A DNA stretch of 64,000 nt from contig NZ_PYLO01000001.1 of the NCBI RefSeq assembly GCF_003024715.1, forward strand, positions 1-64,000, in the 5' to 3' direction. The notes under the pieces were generated by a model. It was not told the DNA's origin, did not search any database, and was given only the letters and a program-made list of their open reading frames with translations. Both the position numbers and the translations under genes were made by a program. The stretch is from Clostridium fessum (GTDB taxonomy: Bacteria > Bacillota > Clostridia > Lachnospirales > Lachnospiraceae). Each line of letters starts with the position of its first letter. The stretch's first letter is position 1. Shown piece after piece: positions 1 through 10,003 of this stretch.

Positions 1-870
1 AAGTGGTTTCAGGTGAAATTACTTCATACCGATATGGAATATCTTCGAAAAAAGTGGAGCGGGAAAGAGGCATCTGCCCCAACTTTGGAAAGGAAACATC
101 ATAAATATTTCCTTCGGTTTTCATACACAGAGGAAGTAACCTTATCGAAAACAGCTGTAAAAGAGCAGGTGATATGCAGTGTTGATTTGGGAATCAATAC
201 GGATGCAGTCTGCAGCATCATGCGGGCAGATGGCACTATCCTGGGACGTAAATTTATAAATTTCTCCAGTGATAAAGACCATTTGTATCATGTACTTGGC
301 AGAATCCGCCGTTTTCAGAGAGAACATTCCTCCAGACAGGTTCAAAGCCGATGGGGTTATGCAAAAAGGCTGAATATGGAACTGTCCCGCAAAATAGCTA
401 CGGAGATCACGAAATATGCCGTAGAATATCAGGCAGATGTAATTGTTTTTGAGTATCTGGAAATGCAGGGAAAAATATCCGGAAAAAAGAAGCAAAAACT
501 TCATTTATGGAGAAAGCGGGATATTCAGAAGCTATGTGAACATCAGGCACATCGGAACAGGATTCGTGTGTCCAGAGTTAGTGCCCGGAACACCAGCAGG
601 CTGGCCTGTGACGGAAGTGGAGCGATAGTAAGAAATCCGGAGAACCATAGCCTATGTATCTTCCAGACAGGAAAGCAGTATAACTGTGATTTGTCAGCAA
701 CTTATAATATCGGGGCGAGATATTTTATACGGGAACTTTTAAAACCCTTGCCGGAAACGGAAAGGTCTTCACTGGAGGCAAAAGTACCTGCAGTGAAGCG
801 TAGAACCTCCTGCGTTTATGCAGATTTGAGAAAGCTTTATGTAGAAGTAAATAACTTAAAAGCGGCATAA
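1..870 (+). CDS. tnpB: TnpB-type RNA-guided nuclease (IS200/IS605/IS1341 group), 5' end outside window
   Basis: The reading frame is open to the first base, so the gene begins upstream; a GTG at 13 is only an internal candidate. TnpB proteins are RNA-guided DNA nucleases with a RuvC fold that keep IS elements in place. Counting from the GTG, the three RuvC acidic motifs are visible: Asp58 in SVDLGIN, Glu147 in IVFEYLE and Asp226 in CDLSATYNIG. The zinc-finger region between the last two has only single cysteines (about residues 199, 215 and 225) rather than two CxxC pairs; I recall this as usual in the Lachnospiraceae branch of the family, but I cannot check it. All acidic residues are present, so nuclease activity is plausible. 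No tnpA is visible in the window. Confidence 0.85.
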   Translation, partial: KWFQVKLLHTDMEYLRKKWSGKEASAPTLERKHHKYFLRFSYTEEVTLSKTAVKEQVICSVDLGINTDAVCSIMRADGTILGRKFINFSSDKDHLYHVLGRIRRFQREHSSRQVQSRWGYAKRLNMELSRKIATEITKYAVEYQADVIVFEYLEMQGKISGKKKQKLHLWRKRDIQKLCEHQAHRNRIRVSRVSARNTSRLACDGSGAIVRNPENHSLCIFQTGKQYNCDLSATYNIGARYFIRELLKPLPETERSSLEAKVPAVKRRTSCVYADLRKLYVEVNNLKAA

Positions 871-1033
871 ATACAGGCAGATATACAGCGGACTACCTGT
901 AATGTGGAAACCAGCCGTATCCGGCGTGGAAAAAGTGCGTATCCGCACGAATTCTAAGTTACTGGCGTATCCGCCGATATTTAGTCTTGCCGTTTAAAAC
1001 GGCCGAGAAGCATGTGACTTTAGCCATGTGAGG
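871..1033 (+). ncRNA. Candidate omega-RNA (reRNA) and right end of the TnpB element
   Basis: The 160 bases after tnpB are a chain of short hairpins. Three have the same TATC loop: GCCG/CGGC at 914-925, GTGCG/CGCAC at 935-948 and GGCG/CGCC at 964-975. A GCCGTTT/AAACGGC stem follows at 989-1003, and a CATG/CATG stem-loop at 1011-1028 just before GGTTCAC. In known TnpB systems the guide RNA is made from the gene's 3' end and element right end, with the guide being the flanking DNA. By that logic the guide would begin at about 1035-1039, inside the hsdR remnant. The role is inferred from position and structure. Confidence 0.6.
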
Positions 1034-1237
1034 TTCACCCAACGGCAGATCAATTTTGTTCATAAGATTATTAATCATATGGAGCAGAATGGGTATATGG
1101 AGAATGTGGCTGTTTTGCAGAAGCCTCCGTTTGATAAGCCAATTAGTTTTTTAAAGTTGTTTGATGTGAGAACGAGAACAGCGCTTATGAAAGCGATTAA
1201 TGATGTCCGGGAGAATGCGGTTACAGTGGCGGGATGA
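1034..1237 (+). pseudogene. hsdR: 3' remnant of type I restriction enzyme R subunit (hsdR)
   Basis: About 68 codons remain (FTQRQINFVHKIINH..., ...KPPFDKPISFLKLFD...). They match the extreme C-terminal region of HsdR, the translocase and nuclease subunit of type I restriction systems. The frame begins exactly where the TnpB element's right end stops, so the element most likely interrupted hsdR. The helicase and nuclease domains are absent from the window; whether a 5' part lies upstream of the element cannot be seen. The frame is continuous with a GTG at 1028 inside the IS end, but no ribosome-binding site supports translation. Confidence 0.75.
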
Positions 1238-1287
1238 TGAAAAAATGACAGGAGACTGCGGAGGCAGTCAGTATAGAAGAATGAAAG

Positions 1288-1337
1288 AAGCGAACGACTG
1301 CGTATTGTGTTAGAAATAGACAGTCGTTTGCTTTTTG
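1288..1337 (+). terminator. Intrinsic terminator after hsdR remnant
   Basis: AAGCGAACGACTG (1288-1300) pairs with CAGTCGTTTGCTT (1321-1333), with one G-T pair, and is followed by a T run. It would end transcription of the former hsd operon. Confidence 0.75.
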
Positions 1338-1341
1338 AACG

Positions 1342-1539
1342 TTATTTTTTCTTTTTAAAATATCGCAGTGCCACCGCATACCCATAGAGCACCGCCGGTA
1401 TAACGATCGTGCAGAACAGCGATGCCAGCAGCAGATTTTCTGCCAGTGGACTGTCCATCAGGGCGAAGATGATGGAAGAGACGTAGAGGGTGATTAGGAT
1501 AACAGCACCCGTCAGCGCCAAAATGCGTTTTGATTTCAT
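1342..1539 (-). CDS. Small two-helix membrane protein, unknown function
   Basis: The 65-residue product has a basic N-terminus (MKSKR), two hydrophobic segments (about 7-27 and 36-57) and a lysine-rich C-terminus (FKKKK). An AAAGGAT ribosome-binding site lies 7 bases before the ATG. It is convergent with the hsdR remnant and divergent from the cell-wall-binding protein gene. I do not recognise a family; it has the look of a small conserved membrane protein. Confidence 0.6.
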   Translation of the reverse strand: MKSKRILALTGAVILITLYVSSIIFALMDSPLAENLLLASLFCTIVIPAVLYGYAVALRYFKKKK

Positions 1540-1786
1540 ATATGGTATCCTTTCTAATTTTATAACTCTATAAAAAAGAGTGATTGGAATTTGTAATCAT
1601 TTTTATATTGTTTCAAAGGCAGATTGGATATTGCTGTCTTTGATGAACTGTCTTTTATTTTATTATTATAAAGGATGTAAGAATTTTTTTCTATACTTTT
1701 CATTTGCGGTGCGGTAAAATAAGAAGAGATGTGGCAACTGTTCACAGTTTTTTGCTTAATTATGAACAAGAAAGGGGAGGCACACG

Positions 1787-3079
1787 ATGAATTGGAAGAA
1801 AAAATTTATGTGGGCAGCATCCTTTTTAGTATCCCTGTTTGTTTGTGGGACAGCGCTGGCGGCAGGTAACGATGCGTTTGCGGACACCCCGGCGCAGGGC
1901 AAGGAAGAAAATCAAGTTTACAGGTTCGGCACCGAAAATAATGCCAATGATATAACAGAGACAGAGGCATCGGCGACAGAAAGTGGCGCGGCTGGTTTTG
2001 AAAATAAAGAAATGTATCTGTATGAGGGCGAGTGGGTCGGAGACGGCGAGGACTGGCAGTACCGCCTGACGGATGGCAGCTTTTTGAAAGCGTCCTGGCT
2101 GAAATCGAATGGTCACTGGTATTATCTGGGAAAAAGCAGCTATATGCAGCGGGGACTCCGGAAAATCGGCACAAACCGTTATTATTTCGCCGAGAGCGGC
2201 GCGATGATGACTGGCTGGATTTATGAGGAAGAGACGGATCAGTGGTATCATGCAAACGAGGATGGGGCACTGACGACCGGCTGGTATCAGGCAGGAAATG
2301 CCTGGTATTGGTTTGATTCCAAATGTGTTATGTTCAGCGGCGGAAACCGGATGGTAAACGGGCATAAATATTATTTCTTTGACAATGGTCAGATGGCGGC
2401 GGATCAGTACGTGGAACTCAACTACTACGATGCAAATGGACTGCGCGACCGGACGCATGATGTGCGTTTGATGGGAAAACGGCGTCCGTCGGACAGTGAA
2501 AAAGAACAGATTACGAAAGAACTGGCAGGCGTGCCAAGAGAGTGGATCAAACGATTTGCAGAATCAGGCTGGGAGCTGATGTACTACACAGACAAGGCAT
2601 ACTTCTCAGCGCCGAAAACAGAGCAGGGTATCTATTTTGTCAATTATGATACAGATGTGCATTACAAGAAAATCAAATTTTCTAAACCGCAGGGACTTGC
2701 GATGGCATTCGGCGAGTTCGCTGCGTCGGAACTAAGCGACGAAGAAACCTCACGTGCCCTGACGGATTTCGAGCGATATCTGGCTGGCAGTGGACTGGTG
2801 CAGCCTCTTCCATCCTACTTTGACGATAAGCCGGAGATGCAGTTCGGCAGCTTTTTCGCCGCCTGCTGTGACGAAGATGTCCGAGCTGACATCCGAAAAA
2901 ACAGTCCGGAATTATACAAATATGTCGTAAAGTTAGGATTCTGGCAGGAAGGACAAAAACCAGACGAAGCCGAAGGGATCGAGATGAACTCTGATCCGGA
3001 ATTTGCCGGAAGCGGAGCCGGACCGGCTGGGGATGAATCTTTAAAGGCTAAGAGTGGTCCGGCATCGGAAGTGCCGTAA
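1787..3079 (+). CDS. Secreted cell-wall-binding protein with degenerate lethal-factor-like (ATLF) domain
   Basis: The 430-residue protein has a signal peptide (residues 1-25, cleavage near ALAA), a Glu/Thr-rich linker, about six aromatic/glycine-rich cell-wall-binding repeats (about 75-215, for example GWIYEEETDQWYHANEDGAL) and a C-terminal domain (about 230-395). That domain resembles the anthrax lethal factor catalytic fold, with VPREWIKRFAESGWELMYYTD near its start and NSPELYKYVVKLGF near its end. The place where ATLF proteases have HExxH reads GLAMAFGEFAA, so both zinc histidines are missing and it should not be a working protease of that type. GGGGAGG precedes the ATG. Surface binding is well supported; the ATLF relation is my inference from pattern. 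Confidence 0.7.
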   Translation: MNWKKKFMWAASFLVSLFVCGTALAAGNDAFADTPAQGKEENQVYRFGTENNANDITETEASATESGAAGFENKEMYLYEGEWVGDGEDWQYRLTDGSFLKASWLKSNGHWYYLGKSSYMQRGLRKIGTNRYYFAESGAMMTGWIYEEETDQWYHANEDGALTTGWYQAGNAWYWFDSKCVMFSGGNRMVNGHKYYFFDNGQMAADQYVELNYYDANGLRDRTHDVRLMGKRRPSDSEKEQITKELAGVPREWIKRFAESGWELMYYTDKAYFSAPKTEQGIYFVNYDTDVHYKKIKFSKPQGLAMAFGEFAASELSDEETSRALTDFERYLAGSGLVQPLPSYFDDKPEMQFGSFFAACCDEDVRADIRKNSPELYKYVVKLGFWQEGQKPDEAEGIEMNSDPEFAGSGAGPAGDESLKAKSGPASEVP

Positions 3080-3097
3080 GAAAACGTGGTGGCAGCA

Positions 3098-3161
3098 GGA
3101 ATTTGCCGTATTTAAATGCAAAGCCGCGGCAAATTCCGTTACTGGGTACGTGAACAGTAAC
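3098..3161. terminator. Two tandem hairpins in a convergent gap
   Basis: GGAATTTGCCG (3098-3108) pairs perfectly with CGGCAAATTCC (3127-3137), and GTTACTG (3138-3144) pairs with CAGTAAC (3155-3161). They lie between two converging genes and probably serve as a bidirectional terminator, although neither has a strong T run. Confidence 0.5.
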
Positions 3162-3163
3162 CT

Positions 3164-5224
<2,061 letters not shown>

Positions 5225-5393
5225 AGATTCCTCCTGTGGTTGTATCCATGTATTTCGGTTAAAAAATATACCGTCAATCTTAAATTATAATATAAATAAA
5301 GAAGCAATGCAAGAATGAGAACGGTTAATGGCTGTTTCTGGTCAGAAAATTTTGCGAAATACAATGTAAAATCCCTCATATAAAATAAAAAAA

Positions 5394-5422
5394 TTGACAA
5401 TTATTTATCATATGACTATAAT
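5394..5422 (+). promoter_or_regulatory. Sigma-A promoter of the rex operon
   Basis: A perfect TTGACA (5394-5399) and TATAAT (5417-5422) are separated by 17 bases, about 75 bases before rex. The rest of the 5225-5393 gap is AT-rich and holds the ABC-F gene's promoter region on the minus strand; I see no clear Rex operator palindrome. Confidence 0.85.
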
Positions 5423-5497
5423 AAATTTATCAGATTGTCCGAAGGTTTGCGTAAACCATATGGACAACGTTAGAGGAAAGAAAGGTGGAAGAAAGCC

Positions 5498-6193
5498 GTG
5501 GAACAGAAAGAGATATCTAAAGCGGTCATTTCTAGGCTACCCAGATACTATCGTTACTTGGGCGAATTGCTCGAGGAGGGAGTAGAGAGAATCTCATCGA
5601 ATGATTTGAGTATCCGCATGAAGGTGACAGCGTCCCAGATTCGTCAGGATCTGAACAATTTCGGCGGATTTGGTCAGCAGGGATATGGTTATAATGTAAA
5701 GTATTTATATTCGGAGATTGCCCGGATTCTGGGAATTGACCGTCAGCATAACCTAATTATTATCGGTGCGGGAAATCTGGGTCAGGCGATCGCGAATTAT
5801 ACAAATTTTGAGCGGCGTGGTTTTTTAATCAAAGGCATGTTTGATGTGAATCCGCGTCTGGTCGGTCTGGTAGTCCGAGGAGTGGAGATCCGTGGTATTG
5901 AAGATTTGGAGCAGTTTATCAAGGACAATGAAGTGCAGATCGCAGCGCTGACGATTCCGAAGTCGAAAGCACCGGAGATTGCGGATCGGCTTGTCAAAGC
6001 CGGAATCAAGGCGATCTGGAATTTTGCCCATACAGATTTACAGGTTCCAGATGACGTTGTGGTGGAAAATGTCCATCTGTCGGAGAGCCTGATGCGCCTT
6101 TCTTACCGCGTATGCAGTATGCAGGATCAGAAAGCGAGAGAAGAAGCGCAGAGAAAGCAGGAAGAGGCAGCTGGTGCTGGAGAAATAAAATGA
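5498..6193 (+). CDS. rex: Redox-sensing transcriptional repressor Rex
   Basis: Rex represses fermentation and NADH-reoxidation genes and is released from DNA when NADH binds. The 231 residues show the N-terminal winged helix (about 1-80: SKAVISRLPRYYRYLGEL, SSNDLSIRMKVTASQIRQDL) and the Rossmann domain with GAGNLGQAI (about residues 90-98). The C-terminal domain-swapping helix (about 190-210) is followed by a charged tail. The start is a GTG at 5498, preceded by GAAAGGTGG. Its TGA overlaps the acpS ATG (ATGA), implying translational coupling with acpS, nnr and alr downstream. Confidence 0.95.
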   Translation: MEQKEISKAVISRLPRYYRYLGELLEEGVERISSNDLSIRMKVTASQIRQDLNNFGGFGQQGYGYNVKYLYSEIARILGIDRQHNLIIIGAGNLGQAIANYTNFERRGFLIKGMFDVNPRLVGLVVRGVEIRGIEDLEQFIKDNEVQIAALTIPKSKAPEIADRLVKAGIKAIWNFAHTDLQVPDDVVVENVHLSESLMRLSYRVCSMQDQKAREEAQRKQEEAAGAGEIK

Positions 6194-6558
6194 TCGTCGG
6201 AATTGGTACGGATCTGGTAGAGATAGAGCGAATCAAAAAAGCCTGTGAAAAAGAGGCTTTTTTGGTGCGTGTATATACAGAAGAAGAGCGTCGGCAGGCT
6301 GGGGGAAATGCGTCCCGGCTCGCCGGCGATTTTGCGGTAAAAGAGGCAGTCTCGAAGGTGTTTGGAACAGGCTTTCGGGGCTTTGGACTGCTGGATATAG
6401 AAGTGCTCCGGGACGAGTTTGGAAAACCGTGGGTGCAGCTTCACGGGGGAGCGAAGAAACTTGCGGACAGCCTGAAAATCACCCGGATTCACGTGTCGAT
6501 CACGAATACAGGCAGTCTTGCATCCGCTTACGCAGTCGGAGAGGGGGAATGGAAATGA
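6190..6558 (+). CDS. acpS: Holo-[acyl-carrier-protein] synthase
   Basis: AcpS transfers 4'-phosphopantetheine from CoA to the serine of apo-ACP, activating fatty-acid synthesis. The 122-residue length is normal. The family motif GIGTDLVEIERI gives the metal-binding Asp8, and FAVKEAVSKVFGTG gives the second metal ligand, Glu52. SITNTG near residue 105 is the usual C-terminal strand (SISH/SITN). The start overlaps the rex stop by four bases and its own stop overlaps the next gene by four, so the four genes form one tight operon, an order common in Firmicutes (acpS-nnr-alr). Confidence 0.95.
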   Translation: MIVGIGTDLVEIERIKKACEKEAFLVRVYTEEERRQAGGNASRLAGDFAVKEAVSKVFGTGFRGFGLLDIEVLRDEFGKPWVQLHGGAKKLADSLKITRIHVSITNTGSLASAYAVGEGEWK

Positions 6559-8069
6559 GACGTCTGGTGACAGGAAAACAGATGAAAGAGATAGATGGAT
6601 ATGCAATCCGGAAAGTGGGGATACCCTCTCTGGTACTGATGGAGCGAGCGGCGCTGGCGGTTGCAGACGAGATGGAAAAACGGTATGGGAAGCTTTCAGG
6701 GCAGAGGCTTCTGGTATTTTGCGGAACGGGCAATAACGGTGCGGACGGCGCGGCGCTGGCTAGGATTCTCTTTCTGCGTGGCGCGCTTCCGACGGTGCTC
6801 ACGGTCGGTGACAAGGCACACTGGACGGGGGAGATGACCTGTCAGGTGGCGATTGACCGGAATCTGGGGATCTCGGTGGAGGCGTTTGAAAATTATGTGC
6901 CGGGGCATGTGGAGATCATGGTGGATGCGATCTTTGGTGTGGGTCTTTCCAGAGAGGTCGGCGGTGAATTTGCCGAGGCGATCCGTTTTATGCGGGAGCA
7001 GGAGCCAAAGGCGGTAGTTGCGGTTGATATTCCGTCCGGCGTCAGCTCAGAGACGGGGGAGGCGCTTGGCGAGGCAGTTGAGGCGGATCTGACCGTTACT
7101 TTCGGCTATGAGAAGCTGGGAATGGTGTTCTATCCGGGACGGAAGCTGTGCGGCGAGATTGTGATTGCCGACATCGGGTTTCCGGCGTATACAAAATATG
7201 AAGGGCATACCTATTTTGCCTATGATCCGGAGGATCAGAACCAGATCCCGAAACGGCGGGCAGACGCCAACAAGGGAACGTATGGAAAAATCCTGATCGC
7301 AGCCGGTTCGGAGGGGATGTGCGGCGCAGCGTATTTGAGCGCCCTGGCTGCGTACCGGATGGGCGCGGGACTTGTGAAGATCCTGACCGTCCGGGCAAAT
7401 GTGCCGATTCTGCAAAATCTCCTTCCGGAGGCGATCCTGACGCCGTATGATCCGGAACAGGCACAGACGGATCCGGCAGGTTTTAAGAGCCTGGTGGAAC
7501 AGGAGTGCGGCTGGGCGAGCGCGATCGTGCTGGGACCGGGACTCGGAAAGGAAGCCCATGTCGCAAGTCTGGTGCAGAACGTGCTGCTTTCCGCCTATGT
7601 GCCGATCATTGTGGATGCGGATGGATTAAATGCTGTCGCGCAGCATCCGCATTTGTCCGGGTATTTTACGGAAAATGTGATCGTTACTCCGCATCTGGGA
7701 GAGATGGCGCGTCTGACGGGACGCTCGATTGAGGATTTGAAACGGGATCTGGTCGAGTCAGCGGTGCGGTATGGCGAAGAGAAAGGCGTGACCTGCGTGC
7801 TCAAGGATGCCGTGACGGTGACGGCGGGGCGCGATGGCAATGTGTATATCGGCGACAGCGGCTGCGCCGCGATGGCAAAGGGTGGTTCCGGCGATGTGCT
7901 GACAGGTGTGATTGCCGGGCTTCTGGCGCTGGGATTTTCAGAGGATGAGGCGGCGGCGCTCGGCGTGTTCCTGCACGGAAGAGCCGGGGCGGCAGCTGCC
8001 TGTAAAAAGGGAGAGCATTCCGTGCTGGCAAGAGATATCGCGGACTGTCTGCTTGAAAAGATAGATTGA
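6555..8069 (+). CDS. nnr: Bifunctional NAD(P)H-hydrate epimerase/ADP-dependent dehydratase
   Basis: The enzyme repairs damaged NAD(P)H. The N-terminal domain epimerises R/S NAD(P)HX and the C-terminal ribokinase-like domain dehydrates the S form using ADP. Of 504 residues, about 1-215 form the YjeF-N epimerase (FCGTGNNGADG, VDAIFGVGL, VAVDIPSGVSSETG) and about 230-500 the dehydratase (NKGTYGKILIAAGS, ALAAYRMGAGLV, VLGPGLG, VDADGLNA, GGSGDVLTG). The ATG at 6555 is preferred because GGAGAGGGGG ends about 7 bases before it; an ATG at 6549 is too close. It overlaps acpS by four bases. Confidence 0.93.
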   Translation: MRRLVTGKQMKEIDGYAIRKVGIPSLVLMERAALAVADEMEKRYGKLSGQRLLVFCGTGNNGADGAALARILFLRGALPTVLTVGDKAHWTGEMTCQVAIDRNLGISVEAFENYVPGHVEIMVDAIFGVGLSREVGGEFAEAIRFMREQEPKAVVAVDIPSGVSSETGEALGEAVEADLTVTFGYEKLGMVFYPGRKLCGEIVIADIGFPAYTKYEGHTYFAYDPEDQNQIPKRRADANKGTYGKILIAAGSEGMCGAAYLSALAAYRMGAGLVKILTVRANVPILQNLLPEAILTPYDPEQAQTDPAGFKSLVEQECGWASAIVLGPGLGKEAHVASLVQNVLLSAYVPIIVDADGLNAVAQHPHLSGYFTENVIVTPHLGEMARLTGRSIEDLKRDLVESAVRYGEEKGVTCVLKDAVTVTAGRDGNVYIGDSGCAAMAKGGSGDVLTGVIAGLLALGFSEDEAAALGVFLHGRAGAAAACKKGEHSVLARDIADCLLEKID

Positions 8070-8091
8070 AAATAAAAAGGAAGACAAAAAG

Positions 8092-9297
8092 ATGGAAAAA
8101 GCATATACAATGGCAGAAGAACCATATACCCGGATTTATGCGCGGATTGACCTGGATGCGATTGTGAAAAATATGGAGGCGATGCGCGAAAATCTTCCGG
8201 CAAAAACGAAGATGATCGGCGTGGTTAAGACGGATGGTTACGGTCACGGGGCTGTCCCGGTGGCGAAGACGATCGCGCCGTTTGTCTGGGGCTATGCGGT
8301 GGCAACCTTGGAGGAAGGACAGAACCTGCGCCGCCACGGCATTGACAAACCGATTCTGGTGCTTGGCAGCACGCACCCGCGCCATTTTGTGGAATTGATT
8401 GAGGACGATATCCGTCCAGCGATCTTTGAGGAAGACAAGGCAGAGCTGCTCTCAAAACTTGCGGTTTCGATGGGAAAGACGGCGAAAATGCATATTGCGC
8501 TCGATACCGGCATGGGACGAATCGGATTTCACCCGGATGAAAATAGCCTGAAAGAGATAGAGCAGATTGCAAAGCTTCCGGGCATTGAGATCGAGGGAAT
8601 GTTTACACATTTTGCGCGTGCTGACGAGGCGGATAAGGCATTTACCCATTTACAGTATGAGCGGTACCAGAAATTCCATGAAGGTCTGGAAAATGCAGGC
8701 GTTCATATTCCGATGTGCCACTGTGCGAACAGCGCGGCGATCATGGAACTGCCGCGGATGGGACTGGATGCGGCGAGAGCCGGTATCACGGTATACGGTC
8801 TGTATCCGTCGGATGAGGTAGAGCGAAACATGAAGATTTACCCGGCGATGGAGATCCGCAGCTTTATTACCTATGTTAAGGAAGTGGAGCCGGGCACGCC
8901 GATCAGCTACGGCGGAACCTTTGTGACGGATCGTCCGATGCGGATCGCGACGATTGGCGCCGGATACGGCGATGGCTATCCGAGAAATCTCTCTGGAAAG
9001 GGTTATGTCCTGATTCATGGACACCGCGCACCGATTCTGGGACGCGTCTGCATGGATCAGTGCATGATCGATGTGACCGATATCCCGGAGGCTGCTGAGG
9101 ACACGCGGGTAACGCTGGTCGGACGCGACGGGGACGACGAGATCACGATGGAAGAGCTGGCGGAATGGAGTGGCGGTTTCCACTATGAGATCCCGTGCGT
9201 GCTTGGAAAACGTGTGCCGCGCGTGTACGTGAGAGGTGGAAAGATCGTCGGGAAAAAGGATTATAATGATGATCGGTATGAGGATTTTATGGAGTAA
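8092..9297 (+). CDS. alr: Alanine racemase
   Basis: This PLP enzyme interconverts L- and D-alanine for peptidoglycan. The 401-residue length is slightly above the family norm. The PLP lysine is Lys46 in GVVKTDGYGHGA (usually VVKADGYGHG, so Ala to Thr beside the lysine). The C-terminal domain has the catalytic tyrosine region IGAGYGDGYPR and RAPILGRVCMDQ. GGAAG lies about 10 bases before the ATG. The gene is 22 bases after nnr and is the last of the rex-acpS-nnr-alr operon; no antitoxin gene follows before mazF. Confidence 0.94.
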   Translation: MEKAYTMAEEPYTRIYARIDLDAIVKNMEAMRENLPAKTKMIGVVKTDGYGHGAVPVAKTIAPFVWGYAVATLEEGQNLRRHGIDKPILVLGSTHPRHFVELIEDDIRPAIFEEDKAELLSKLAVSMGKTAKMHIALDTGMGRIGFHPDENSLKEIEQIAKLPGIEIEGMFTHFARADEADKAFTHLQYERYQKFHEGLENAGVHIPMCHCANSAAIMELPRMGLDAARAGITVYGLYPSDEVERNMKIYPAMEIRSFITYVKEVEPGTPISYGGTFVTDRPMRIATIGAGYGDGYPRNLSGKGYVLIHGHRAPILGRVCMDQCMIDVTDIPEAAEDTRVTLVGRDGDDEITMEELAEWSGGFHYEIPCVLGKRVPRVYVRGGKIVGKKDYNDDRYEDFME

Positions 9298-9317
9298 AGC
9301 CGGCGTTTGAACCATTT

Positions 9318-9500
9318 AGAAAAAGGATTCATAAGATAAAGTAGATAGCTTCGGCAAAGCCGGGAACCTGGACTGCCGGATGCATTTATGGGACGACCCG
9401 CGTATAGGCGGTGTAAATCTGTCCATACTAACGGTATAAACGGACTGTGGAGCTGTGAAAGTACAAAGCAGTTATTTATATCTTAAAATAGTTTGGACGG
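9318..9500 (+). ncRNA. Structured non-coding gap between alr and mazF (candidate RNA)
   Basis: The 215-base gap has no credible ORF but three consecutive potential stem-loops: CGGC/GCCG and CCGG/CCGG around 9353-9382; ATTTA/TAAAT enclosing CCGC/GCGG around 9385-9420; and GTCC-ATAC/GTAT-GGAC around 9421-9446. At 9330-9338 sits CATAAGATA, a motif that also precedes spoIID and cotJA in this window and fits the -10 of mother-cell sporulation sigma factors. I compared it by eye with common riboswitch cores (c-di-GMP, c-di-AMP, TPP, cobalamin, T-box) and found no match. It could be a small RNA or a mazF leader. Confidence 0.35.
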
Positions 9501-9512
9501 AGTGTGAATCGA

Positions 9513-9860
9513 GTGATTATCAGACGAGGAGATATTTATTACGCAGATTTAAGACCGGTCATCGGCTCAGAGCAGGGCGGCGTCCGCCCGGTGCTGGTCA
9601 TCCAGAATGATATCGGCAACAAGCACAGCCCGACCGTGATCTGCGCGGCGATCACATCAAAGATGAACAAAGCCAAGCTGCCGACGCATGTGGAATTAAA
9701 CACGCGCCGCTGTGCGATGGTGAGGGATTCGGTCATTTTACTGGAACAACTCCGCACGATCGATAAGCAGCGGCTGAAAGAGAAAATCTGTCATATCGAC
9801 GGGGCGCTTTTACAGGAGGTGGACCGTGCGCTGAAGGTCAGTCTGGAACTGGATACATAA
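9513..9860 (+). CDS. mazF: MazF/EndoA-type endoribonuclease toxin, without visible antitoxin
   Basis: MazF/EndoA cleaves single-stranded RNA at short motifs. The 115 residues align along the whole length with Bacillus Endo[30 protein letters not shown], the [10 protein letters not shown] loop and the IRT-like LRTIDKQRL motif. GTG at 9513 is preferred over GTG at 9504 because GGACGGAG lies about 10 bases upstream of it and it matches EndoA's N-terminus. In Bacillus the antitoxin gene sits between alr and the toxin; here that space is non-coding, so the toxin is orphan, restrained in trans, or controlled by RNA. Confidence 0.92.
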   Translation: MIIRRGDIYYADLRPVIGSEQGGVRPVLVIQNDIGNKHSPTVICAAITSKMNKAKLPTHVELNTRRCAMVRDSVILLEQLRTIDKQRLKEKICHIDGALLQEVDRALKVSLELDT

Positions 9861-9877
9861 AATCAGCCGCGAACCCC

Positions 9878-9906
9878 TTGTCAAGCATACAGAATGGTGT
9901 TAAAAT
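9878..9906 (+). promoter_or_regulatory. Predicted sigma-A promoter for yebC
   Basis: TTGTCA (9878-9883) and TAAAAT (9901-9906) are spaced by 17 bases, about 100 bases before the yebC start. Confidence 0.6.
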
Positions 9907-9916
9907 AGTTAAGATG

Positions 9917-9955
9917 CAGCTTTTTAGTGCCGAAATCGGCGTGATATAAAAGCTG
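9917..9955 (+). other. Stem-loop in the yebC 5' leader
   Basis: CAGCTTTT (9917-9924) pairs with AAAAGCTG (9948-9955), and an inner GCCG/CGGC hairpin lies at 9929-9940. It sits in the predicted leader, about 48 bases before the start codon, with no T run, so it is more likely a stability or regulatory structure than a terminator. Confidence 0.45.
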
Positions 9956-10003
9956 ATGAGCGAAAAGATACAACAAAGAAGATAGAAAGAGGAGTGTTAT
10001 TTT

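Noticed and set aside
1560-1769. 69-codon minus-strand frame upstream of the cell-wall-binding protein
   Set aside because: Very AT-rich low-complexity translation in a promoter region with no ribosome-binding site.
9340-9450. Possible c-di-GMP, c-di-AMP or cobalamin riboswitch in the alr-mazF gap
   Set aside because: GGGAACC-like and GGACTGCC-like bits occur, but the defining cores and pairing order are missing; kept only as an unclassified RNA candidate.
9951-9970. Hammerhead-ribozyme-like core CTGATGAG...CGAAA before yebC
   Set aside because: There is no room for stem II between CTGATGAG and CGAAA, and no matching cleavage-site stem was found; chance match.
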